Positions 55,161 to 64,000 of a stretch of DNA of 64,000 nt are shown here, in pieces. The translations under genes and the position numbers were made by a program. The DNA is from Clavaria fumosa (lineage: Eukaryota > Basidiomycota > Agaricomycetes > Agaricales > Clavariaceae): positions 4,464,001 to 4,528,000 of the forward strand of contig OX637797.1 in the NCBI GenBank assembly GCA_951802425.1. The letters run 5' to 3'. Position 1 is the first letter of the stretch, and each line of letters starts with the position of its first letter. A model generated the notes under the pieces. It made no database searches, was not told the origin of the DNA, and saw nothing but the letters and a program-made list of their open reading frames with translations.

Positions 55161-55720
55161 TGTCAGTCCAAGTCCCTCACAGAAGTGAGAAGGGGAAAGA
55201 AGCTCGATTTCAATGTAGGGAACTACACACATTACAAAGGTACTATATATACTGGGGAAAGGGGGCTGTGTAGGGGATGAGTCATAAAAAGGGGAATGAG
55301 GCTACGCGCACTGAGTTGCGCAGAATAGGGGAGGCAGTATAGGGAAAAGGGGATACCAAATACAGAAGGTAGCAGCAAGGGACGGATAAGGGGAAAATGA
55401 CAAGAGAAATGCTTAGCATGGGCTTGGCTGGCCGTGGAGGGGCCTGGATTAGTCCTGATTAGGGTAGATTACTTGATGGGAGCTGTCAGAGGGATTATTG
55501 CTGATCTGCCTCCATCACAAATTGCAAAGTGTGGGAAAAGGTCGAGGAACGTGGGCATGGGCACGTGGCAGCGCTTATCGGGAGCTCATAGGTGTCGGCG
55601 CATGGTCGCAGGCGACTCCAAAGGTCGCAGAGGGTCATGTGGTCCCATACTCGGCCCTCGTAACTAGTCCCTAGCGCGTTGTGGATTCAGTGACGGCGGC
55701 TTATGTAATGGATCCTGACA
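55161..55720 (-). repeat. 3' LTR of E3
   Basis: 560 bp, in element sense TGTCAGGATC...GGACTGACA. Preceded in element sense by the purine tract TTGAGGAGGGGGCCA (55721-55735), which overlaps the end of pol. Confidence 0.93.
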
Positions 55721-55734
55721 TGGCCCCCTCCTCA

Positions 55735-58700
55735 AGGCTGGGCGTCTCGACCGGCCAATTGCACCTTGTCCGGGTGCTTGAGGAAGAAGTCGCAGAGAAG
55801 AATTGCGGTGTTGGTAAGGTTTTGGCAGGGTTCCCAGGTGTTTTCTTCAATCGGGTAGCCTAGCCACTTTACCAGGTATTTCACTCCTTGTCCTACTTTC
55901 TTCACATCCAGGATCTCTTTGACCTCATACTCTAAGTGGTCGTCATCAATGGTTGGAGGAGGCGGAGGAGGTCAGGCTTGGGAGGCAAAAGAAGGGGGAA
56001 CGAATGGGGTTAGGAGGAGCTCGTTGAATACATCGTGAATGCGCCAAGCAGGAGGTAGCTTGAGGCGATACCCTGCTGGTCCTACTTTCTCGACGATGGC
56101 AAAAGGCCCAGCCCATTTGTTGTCAAGTTTCTTGGTTGGGCAGTCCATTTTCAAGTTTCGCGTGTCGAGCCAAACTAAGTCTCCCTTCCCATACTTGCGA
56201 CTGGGTCGCTTTCTGCTGTTGTAGCTTTTCTTCATTGCCAGCACAGCTTTCTCCATGGCTTCTTTGGCAGCACATCGCGACTCTTCCAACTTCGCCATCC
56301 ACTCATCAGCAGCTGGGTTCACCTCTGTCCGCGGGTGTATACCTCCATTCCAGGGGTGTCGGCCGTAGTCCAGGAAGAAGGGCGTGTAGCCTGTCGCGGA
56401 ATGTTCCCGGTTATTCAGCACGAATTCCGCTGTGCTCAACCACTCCGCCCAATCATCCTGGAGATGGTCGACGTATTCCCGCAGGTAGGTTTCAATCTCC
56501 TGATTCACCCGTTCCATTTGTCCGTCAGTTTGGGGATGGAAGGCAGTGCTCAGATTAGCCTTTATCCCAATCATCCGGTAGAACTCCTTCATGAATCGAG
56601 AGATGAACTGTGGGCCACGATCGCTGACGACCTTCTGGGGGATTCCGTGGTTCCGGAATACACAGTCGTGGAGGATCCTAGCTGCTCCCAAACTTGTTAA
56701 GTCAAAACCAATTGCTTCGATGAGCATGCGCTTGGTGAATTTGTTGACAATCACAAGGATGGAGTCGAAGCCACGGGACTGTGGCAGCGGCCCTACTATG
56801 TCCCAGCTGATCGCCCACCATGGACCGTTCTGGACTGGGCGTGGGTGTAGGGGTGCGGCACGCTTGGTTCGGTCAGGTTTGGTTCTCTGACAGCCTTCGC
56901 ATCCAGACACATACTTCTCCACATCTTTTACCATCTCAGGCCACCAGTAGGCTTTGAGCATCGCGGCCTTCATCTCCTTAATCCCGAGGTGTCCCACAAT
57001 GGGAAGGTCATGTTCATAGTTGAGTACCACCTCGCGGACTGCCGGGGGTATCCATACAGTGCCACTTCTCCACCACAATCCCAAACGGTCTCGCATCCAG
57101 CTGTCATCGATTTCCATAGGCTTGGTGACGTGTTCTGCGCTCCTCTTCTGGAGGAGCGTCTCCATTTCAGATGTGAAGCCAGTGCGTACATCCACATCGG
57201 GGGGGAACATCTGGATGGGAGCATCTTCTTCAGCGGTCTCCCCGTAGTCGGGTCTTCGCGAGAGGGTATCGGCTTTGGTGTTGCTTTTACCAGTCCAATA
57301 CTTGATCGCGAAGTCGAAGTTCTGGAGTTCTCCGTACCAGCGTATTTGTCATGGCTTCAGTTTTTGGGGCTTTCTGAAGTATTGCAAGTTTGCATGGTCG
57401 GTCCATATCTCGAAGGTTTCATCCACTCCTATGAGATATGCTCTCCACTCTCTCAACGCTCTGATAACTGCGAGGAGCTCCTTGTCATAGACGTCATAAT
57501 TCTTTTCGGCCGCTGTGAGAGCCTTGGAGATGTAGTTGACTGGTCTCCAGGTCCCGTCGGGCTGCTGCTGGGAAAGAACTCCACCTGTCGCGAGGTTACT
57601 AGCGTCTGTTTCTACTTTCCACCTGCCTGTATCCTGGGGTAGAGCAAGGACTGGAGCTGAAACGAGCGCTCTTTTCACGTCCAGGAAAGCCGTGACCTGT
57701 TCGCTCTGCCAGCACCAGGGGACGTTACTGGTGAGCTTAAACAGGGGTTTGGCTCGCAAGGACAGATTAGGGATGAACCTCCGCAGGTGGTTGACCATTC
57801 CCAGGAAACATTGGAGTTCCTTGACATTTCGGGGCTCTGGCCAGTTTCGGATTGCTTCCGCCTTGGCCAGGTCGTGCTCGAGTCGGTTGTGCGAGAGCCT
57901 GAGCCCTAGGTAGAATACCTCTGTCTTCTCAAACTCACACTTGCTCAGTCGGAGGCACAGTCCATTGTCACGGAACCTCTGCAGGACTCGGTCCATCCAG
58001 AAACGGTGGGTCGCGAGGTCGTCCGCGAAGATAATGACATCATCGATATACGCGAGTACATGTCCGCCGGCAATTTCTTCTCTCAAGATATGGTTCATAA
58101 ATCTCTGGAAGGTCGTGGGAGCATTCTGGAGCCCAAACCACATTACCGTGGGTTCGAACAAACCTCGCGATGTCAAGAAGGCGCATCTCTCCTGGTGTCC
58201 TTCCCACAGCCTCATCGATGGAAACCCTCCCTTCGCGTCAATCTTGGAAAATCCTGGCTCCTCGCAGATTGTCTACACAATCACAGATGCACGGCAATGG
58301 AAACTTATCCTTAATCAAAAACGAGTTGAGGCATGAGTAATCGATGATGGGCCGGAGCTTGCCTTTTTCTCACTTGAAAAAGAATGGGCTGGCATAGGGG
58401 GATTTGGAGGGCCTTATCCTTCCTGAAGCCAGCTGCTCGTCGATCCACCTATTCATTTCTGTCATTTCCTCCCTAGTCAGCGAGTACAGTTTGGAGGATA
58501 AGTGCCCTGGGTCCTCGCGGAACTCGATCTTGATGTCAAAATCAGGTCACGGTTTGGGTAACTCATCCCATTTTGCTTCACTAAAGACCGTTGGATATAG
58601 CAACGGCCAGTCGGGCATATCTCCAGAGTCCAAAAAGCGAATGTCTATGGTCGTCTGTAGTGCATTGTCCCATATACTGCCTTTAGGATAGGCCCAAGGG

Positions 58701-59299
58701 CTTGTGAGATGTGGGTCAAAGTGGCAACTTGTGGGGCAGTGCATGAAGGAAACCTTGCCTAGTGGCCAATTGATCTCGGGGTTGTGTTTGGACAGCCAGT
58801 CATGCCCCAAGATGATCTTGTGCGATTTGGCAGCTCCGAGCAAGAAGTGTATTCATTCCTGGTGGTCCCCTATCGTTAGCAGGAGGTCGATGCCGTAGCG
58901 GATTGGTCCGTTCTTGTTTGCTGAGCCGTCCACATTGTACACTTTGATCGGGTTTTGTAGCGGGACGGGTTCCAGTCCAAGTTCCTTACACCAGGCCAGG
59001 TCCATAAAACAATTGGTACATCCTGAGTCGATCAGGACCTTAACACCTCCCCATTCAGCCGTAGTCAGAGTTTCAAAGTGCGCCAGTAAAGTCAACTCTC
59101 TCTTCTGCCTCTTTGGTTTCTCTTCCGCGACTTTTGTCGTTCTGTTGTCCTCAAGTTCGTTTGTGCTCCGAGCATGTCTCTGTTGCAAGATTGTGTATTT
59201 GGGTATACTTGCTACGGGTACAGGGGTGGGGGTGGGAACGTTGCTTGTACTATTACAGAGACGCGAGTTCGGACTCACTGCGTCTCTTCTCCAAAACCC
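55735..59299 (-). pseudogene. pol: Pol of E3 with TGA stops and a frameshift
   Basis: Order on the minus strand: protease (VLIDSGCTNCFMDLAW, ILGHDWLSKHNPEINW), RT (RIRPSKSPYASPFFFK, VLAYIDDVIIFADDL), RNase H (VETDASNLATGGVLS), integrase zinc finger (CEGCQRTKPDR) and core (WDIVGPLPQS, VVSDRGPQFIS, ERVNQEIETYLREYV), and a chromodomain (EYEVKEILDVKK, YLVKWLGYPIEENTWEP). TGA codons at 58853-58855, 58547-58549, 58370-58372, 57349-57351 and 55972-55974 mostly fall where Arg is expected; a one-base shift lies near 58250-58270. The lineage is distinct from E1/E2 (YIDD not YLDD). The last TGA of the chromodomain tail overlaps the polypurine tract. Confidence 0.9.
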
Positions 59300-60582
59300 T
59301 GCTCCTGGGTGGGAGCCGGCGGGAGCTGTTGTTGTTGTTGCTGGGCCTGCGGGGCACCAGCCATCTGTCTCTCTCTCTCATATATCGCGAGCCTGTCGCG
59401 GAGTAGCGTGAGTTCGTTCTCGTATTCTTCCACCTCTACTGGGCCAGGGACCATCGCACAAACCTGCGGCCTCGGGACATAGGGTTGTGAGTCCGGGAGG
59501 TGGCAGTTTCGGGCGATGTGACCCACCTGGCCACAGCGGAAGCATCGACGTTCAGCCGCAGGAGCCCGTGTCTGGTCCACGATCATCCTGTCACTGGCAC
59601 CAGCGGGACGGGGCATGATCTGCGGAGCAGGGGTGCATTGCTGCTGCTGCGGAACAGAGGGGAAGCGAGGCACGGGTCGCGGTGGGTTCGGGTTCGGGTA
59701 GCGCAGGGGCGTAGGGAGTGGTTGCGACTGCTGGAATTGGGTAGGGGCGGGGCGGCTGGCGTTTTGCTCGCATATAATGGCGTCGAGCCTCCTCTGTTGG
59801 GCATCCAACATTTCGACCAGTTGCTTCCACTGGGCGTAGGTGACTGGCATGGGGTTGACATTGTAGACCCGCGTGGTCAGCCTCCGGTTGAGGTTCATCT
59901 CCAACCAGTGGATTAACACATCCGAGTTGTCGACCGGGTCTAACTCTGCCTTGCGCATCAATGTCTCGAATAGAGCGAAAAACTCCGCAGCTTCTAGCGC
60001 TCCCTGTTTCAACTTGGCGATGTCATTTAGGGTGGTCGCCGTGATGTTAGGGTCATCGAAGGCCCTATGCAGATCCAGGATGAAATCTTCCCAAGTCCCA
60101 GCTACTCCAGCATTTAGGATCTCATCACCTTGCATGTTCGCCCATTCTGCTGCAAATCCTTCTCCTGTAATCTTACTCAGCGCAAACAGGATCTTGTTCA
60201 GATCACTGGCATAGAGCCCCTGGTTTCCCAGGAACTGTAGTCGGAGGGACCTGAGGAAGGTCTGGAAATTCTTCTTATTTCCATCAAAAGATGGAATGGC
60301 TAGGTCCAGCCTCGGCATTGGGGCTGCGGGGACAGCGTCTGCCATTTCGGGTGCGGGCAAGGGCGGCGGCGAGGGTTCTGGCGGCAATGGACTCGCAGGT
60401 TGGGGTCGCGGTTCCAGTTCTGGAGTCGCAGGTGATTGTGGTGGTGGTGGTGGCGACGGTGCTGGCTGGGCTAGGCGCTCGTCTAAACTCACGAAGTCTA
60501 CAGGGGGCTCAGTATGAACTGGTGGTGCTGGGGGGGATGGGGTTGATGGGACGACAGATGAAGGCGAGGGGTCGGTACTCAT
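59275..60582 (-). CDS. gag: Gag of E3
   Basis: 435 aa from ATG 60582 (MSTDPSPSSVVPSTP). A Pro-rich N-terminus with an internal Met at about residue 80 (MADAVPAAPMPRLDLAIPSF), which corresponds to the start of E7 gag; capsid-like region (FQTFLRSLRLQFLG, GFAAEWANM, AAEFFALFETLMRKA); CCHC knuckle CFRCGQVGHIARNC; and a Gln-rich C-terminus. No internal stop. Its start overlaps the end of ORF0 in another frame. Confidence 0.92.
   Translation of the reverse strand: MSTDPSPSSVVPSTPSPPAPPVHTEPPVDFVSLDERLAQPAPSPPPPPQSPATPELEPRPQPASPLPPEPSPPPLPAPEMADAVPAAPMPRLDLAIPSFDGNKKNFQTFLRSLRLQFLGNQGLYASDLNKILFALSKITGEGFAAEWANMQGDEILNAGVAGTWEDFILDLHRAFDDPNITATTLNDIAKLKQGALEAAEFFALFETLMRKAELDPVDNSDVLIHWLEMNLNRRLTTRVYNVNPMPVTYAQWKQLVEMLDAQQRRLDAIICEQNASRPAPTQFQQSQPLPTPLRYPNPNPPRPVPRFPSVPQQQQCTPAPQIMPRPAGASDRMIVDQTRAPAAERRCFRCGQVGHIARNCHLPDSQPYVPRPQVCAMVPGPVEVEEYENELTLLRDRLAIYERERQMAGAPQAQQQQQQLPPAPTQEQGFGEETQ
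59293..59299 (-). promoter_or_regulatory. -1 slippery site G_GGT_TTT of E3
   Basis: Gag reads CAG GGT TTT GGA on the minus strand near its end; GGGTTTT is in the X_XXY_YYZ phase and the -1 frame is the open protease frame. The gag stop follows at 59275-59277, six codons later. GGGTTTA is the known slippery site of yeast L-A virus, a close analogue. Confidence 0.72.
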
Positions 60583-61178
60583 GGATGAGGAATTGTTCGA
60601 TTCCGATGAGGCTAAGCTCTGTCTGGATCGCCACGGAAATGTGCATGGGTTCGTTCATCGACTCGTCATTGTCGCTGTTCACGTAGTCCTCAAGGTCGTC
60701 GAGGTTAATGTCAATAGTGCTGTGTATGGGCGATCTCATGCCTGAGGTCGCGGAATCTGGTAGGGCAGCTCTCAGTGCCTCTCTCAATCTCTCTTGTCGT
60801 CAACTCTGTTCCTGTGCGTACAACCTTGCGAAATAGGGGGCAAGTCATCTCTCCTCCTCAATAATCCACAGTTTGAAAGGGCGTAGCTCTCGCAGTCTCA
60901 GTACTGCAGCTTCCATCTCCGATACGTCGGATTCCATCGGGGTGTCCGGGTAGAACTCTGTTCTTATGTGGGTGTCAAAGTATCGGGCCCAATATTCGTC
61001 CTCACCAAAATCTAGGACCATGATGAGCCACTCGTCTATTATGTCTTCGTTACGCATCGGGTACGCCAGGATGACTCTCTTGTCGTTCTGTTGCACACGA
61101 CAGGCAGGGGGTAGGGAGAAAGCTAGGCCGACCGGGGGTTGACAGGGTTGAGGTAGCAAGGGGTGGACATTGAAATTG
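60509..61178 (-). pseudogene. Pre-gag ORF (ORF0) of E3, two TGA stops
   Basis: In one frame, 61159-60845 (ILAYPMRNEDIIDEWLIMVL, EDEYWARYFDTHIR) and 60787-60509 (INLDDLEDYVNSDNDE, MHISVAIQTEL) are separated by TGA at 60845-60847 and another near 60800. The frame opens inside the primer-site region without a clear ATG. E7 has the same arrangement, with an acidic product and a matching TSVTVQTDN block. The function is unknown. Confidence 0.6.
61167..61176 (-). promoter_or_regulatory. Self-priming primer-binding site of E3
   Basis: In element sense ATTTCAATGT, two bases after the LTR end (61179). Its complement ACATTGAAAT lies in the LTR at 61225-61234, about 28-35 bases past the TATA box (61261-61270), where transcription is expected to begin. 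The arrangement matches E7. Confidence 0.6.
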
Positions 61179-61738
61179 TGTCAGTCCGAGTCCCTCACAG
61201 AAGCAAGAAGGGGAAAGAAGCTTGATTTCAATGTAGGGAACTACACACATTACAAAGGTACTATATATACTGGGGAAAGGGGGCTGTGTAGGGGATGAGT
61301 CATAAAAAGGGGAATGAGGCTATGCGCACTGAGTTGCGCAGAATAGGGGAGGCAGTATAGGGAAAAGGGGATACCAAATACAGAAGGTAGCGGCAAGGGA
61401 CGGATAAGGGGAAAATGACAAGAGAAATGCTTAGCATGGGCTTGGCTGGCCGTGGAGGGGCCTGGATTAGTCCCGATTAGGGTAGATTACTTGATGGGAG
61501 CTGTCAGAGGGATTATTGCTGATCCACCTCCATCACAAATTGCAAAGTGTGGGAAAAGGTCGAGGAACGTGGGCGTGGGCACGTGGCGGCGCTTATCGGG
61601 AGCTCATAGGTGTCGGCGCATGGTCGCAGGTGACTCCAAAGGTTGCGGAGGGTCACGTGGTCCCATACTCGGCCCTTGTAACTAGTCCCTAGCACGTTGT
61701 GGATTCAGTGACGGCGGCTTATGTAACGGATCCTGACA
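61179..61738 (-). repeat. 5' LTR of E3 with TATA box
   Basis: 560 bp; element-sense TATA GTATATATAG at 61261-61270. Differs from 55161-55720 at 16 CpG sites and, by my reading, nowhere else. Confidence 0.93.
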
Positions 61739-64000
61739 GTGTGAGCCAGGGTGAGAGTGAAGATGATTGTGAGAGTGACAGAGTAAATGGGGTGGGTGAG
61801 GGTGAGTAAGAGTGTTCATGAAGGTGAAGGTGAGGGGTGAAGGTGACTGAGAGTGGGGTTCAGGCTTCTTTTCTTATGACTGTAATGGTCCCTTGTCCTT
61901 CACAGGTGTAATACTTTCTATCCCTCAAATGAACTGGACTCAATGGTATATTGAGCTAGTAGTTCTATGTAGAGGGATCCACCCCTCTGTACAGTTGTGA
62001 CACAGTATATATATGTGAGTGGCCTGTCAGGACCCATTCATTTTCCCTTACCCAAGCAGACTCTACTGACACTTATGAACCTCCCAACAGCCTTCTACAA
62101 CCTTGCGAGCCCCTTTACACACTTCTGGAACCTGCAGTCCCCTTCCAGAAGCCTCTCCGACCTTCCCTGCTCTTACATGACACTCACAACCACCAGGCTG
62201 TACTTGCAATGCCCTTCCCTAACACACCTTATGCATACCTACCACCTGAACCCCATTGCACATCTGTTATGGATCTGGTACTGGGTGCAGTCAGAAATGA
62301 GTCACTGAGAATCAGGATGACTCAGACAGGTCCTCAATTCCTTATGCAGTTGGCCTACAGGACTAGTAGACCCTCCAGTTCCATACCTTCCTGCTAACAG
62401 TATTGAAACCAACACTGCTAGCAAGGCATTGTTTTGGGCAGATATTATTATTAGTTAGTAACCTAAGTCACAACATCCCATGGGCTTAGCCATTGACCCC
62501 CATAGTCTGCCTCAACCTGGTATCACTCCACAGGTTGATACTATGGCTCAATGACTGACCACTCCATAGGTATTGTACGCTTAAGCCAAATCAATGTAGA
62601 TAGGTCAAAATAGGTCAAAATAGATCAGTAAATATGCAGCTAACCAGAAACGGGAAAAACAAGCTACAGAGTTCATGGGATTCTCCTGGTCTTGTAGACC
62701 ATTCTACCTCTATAAACCTCCACCTAATTCTCAGTACTTGGCTAGCTATTCACTACTTACTCTGATGAATACACTGGTACATTGTACAGTAGAACAGCTT
62801 GTACCCTATACCAAGATATCTGTAACTTGCTCAATACTTACCACGCCGAGGGAGTCGGCATAGGGCGGCTCAATCAAAGCCTGGGTACCCTTGGGTACCC
62901 AGATCACTTGACCAGACTAAGTCCTTAGTCAGCAATTACTAGATTTAGTTCAACTAGATTTAGTCCTTAGTTTAACTAAATTTGTCCTTAGCTCCTTGCT
63001 GGGCTAGACATAGGCTTAATCCTCTTGGGGGATGGTGTAATCGATAAGTGGGTATGTAATTATGCCTGCAACGTGAGGTTCTGTCAGCTATTTATACTCA
63101 AATTTGCATATCTACTACATTTGGAAAGATTCAACATAGCTCCTTAACTAGTAATCCTAACATACCATTTAAGGACTCTAAATTAAGGAGAATTTGGTAG
63201 GCTTACATATCAGGCAGGTGTCACAACCCAACACACCCCACTATGGGCCGCCCGACACACCCGCACACACCATGACTACTCCCAATGTAATTCCGCCGCC
63301 CGACTGCTGTCCCAAATCGACAATCAGCAATACCATGTGTGGGTCGAAATTCCAACATACTACGCATGCTTTGCCATTGTTCAGCTGACATCGGGAAACT
63401 TGGGAAACAAGTGGAGTCAGTTTAGGACTTGCAGGGTGGTCACCCGACCAACAACCTTCGGGTCCCCAGACCCCGGCCTCTGTGTCCGCTTCGTTAGGGA
63501 TGATGCTCGGACCAGGTTTGGTTTCCTCAGGGAGCTCCAACCCCTTGGTCCCAGTAACCCTGTATCCTCCCGCTCCACCCACAATGCCTCCAAGCCCTAC
63601 TCCACTGCCTCGACCCTCAGTCCCTGCTCTTGTGTTGAGAAATACACTTACACCAGTACTACCCCCACTATCCCTACTCACAACTAACTACTCTGGAGTG
63701 CTACCAGTGCTTCCTTTTCTGATACCCAGTGTCAACCCACCATCCTCAGCATGAGGGTCACGATGTCTGCTGCTGCCAACCCCAAGCCTCCTGCCACAGT
63801 TGCTGCCATGACCTTTCGAGATTCCAGGGATTCCGCAAGGAATTCCACTGGCGGTACCTCCTGTGGTACCCATCGGAAATCCGCCCACCAGTCTGCCATA
63901 CTACATCTACTACCTGGCACCTGGAGACGACGGCCCCAAACTCAAGGAGCCCGATGTCTTCACAGGTAAGGACCCAGCATGGCTAACAATGTTCATCTTG
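61739..64000 (+). repeat. Composite repeat copy B, right part, with start of a second E4 copy
   Basis: Collinear with 41090-41277, 48983-50206 and 50887-51445 of copy A. Contains the empty E2 site (61922-61926), the LTR-like segment from 62025, a 289-bp segment absent from A (62496-62784), the E4-type LTR start TGTCACAACCC (about 63219) and part of E4 gag, running off the window end. A deletion at about 63441 removed what is 50206-50886 in A. Confidence 0.88.

Larger units (their letters stand above)
55161..61738 (-). mobile_element. Complete gypsy element E3 with pre-gag ORF
   Basis: 6578 bp bounded by 560-bp LTRs (55161-55720 and 61179-61738), with flanking GTATG and GTGTG (55156-55160; 61739-61743); the empty site GTGTG is kept in copy A at 41090-41094. 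Minus-strand order: LTR, primer site, ORF0, gag, pol with chromodomain, polypurine tract, LTR. Pol has one frameshift and several TGA codons. The LTRs differ only at CpG sites. Confidence 0.95.

Noticed and set aside
1..64000. CRISPR arrays, rRNA or tRNA genes
   Set aside because: No regularly spaced identical repeats with unique spacers and no cloverleaf or rRNA-like sequence were seen; a eukaryotic window would not be expected to carry CRISPR.

Overview
The window looks like a repeat-dominated chromosomal region of an agaricomycete-type basidiomycete. The evidence is GT-AG introns of about 45-60 nt, several Ty3/gypsy elements with C-terminal chromodomains, pogo-, hAT- and Tc1/mariner-type transposase remains, a Crinkler (CRN) nuclease-kinase gene and a JmjC-type gene. 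I cannot name the species. LAYOUT. 1-6787: 3' part of a young chromovirus (E1, + strand) with gag, pol, an antisense three-exon accessory gene and its 3' LTR. 6788-8880: CT-rich minisatellite, then the polypurine tract and 3' LTR of a related element. 9318-11180: truncated gypsy element (E7) with LTR, self-complementary primer site, a pre-gag ORF and gag. 11.2-13.2 kb: an unassigned broken ORF, the 3' end of a hAT element, and a Tc1/mariner transposase relic. 14.9-18.7 kb: a Crinkler gene with two tandem N-terminal headers, broken by a frameshift and a stop codon and split near its 3' end by a solo LTR. 19.3-22.1 kb: inverted minisatellite and the 3' half of an old chromovirus (E5). 22.2-25.4 kb: LTR and gag of E6 carrying a complete short hAT element with an 8-bp duplication. 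25.5-26.7 kb: CpG-poor minisatellite. 27.4-29.0 kb: a nearly perfect 1.59-kb palindrome. 30-40.2 kb: the main non-transposon block, with a three-exon gene, a decayed small gene, a 14-block JmjC-type gene, a pogo-type transposase relic and a truncated gene with a zinc ribbon. 40.2-64 kb: a direct tandem duplication of a composite repeat. Copy A is interrupted by chromovirus E2 and copy B by gypsy element E3, and each copy preserves the empty site of the other's insertion. HOW IT WORKS TOGETHER. All three readable gag-pol junctions (E1, E2, E3) carry a -1 slippery heptamer in the correct frame. E3 and E7 share a pre-gag ORF and Tf1-like self-priming signals. E1 and E2 share an antisense gene with a coiled coil and the cysteine pattern C-x-W-x8-C-x2-C-x6-C. 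Decay is dominated by CpG transitions: all 16 differing sites between the two E3 LTRs are CpG, and many stop codons are TGA where Arg (CGA) is expected. The best candidates for something undescribed are the antisense retroelement gene and the pre-gag ORF with self-priming.
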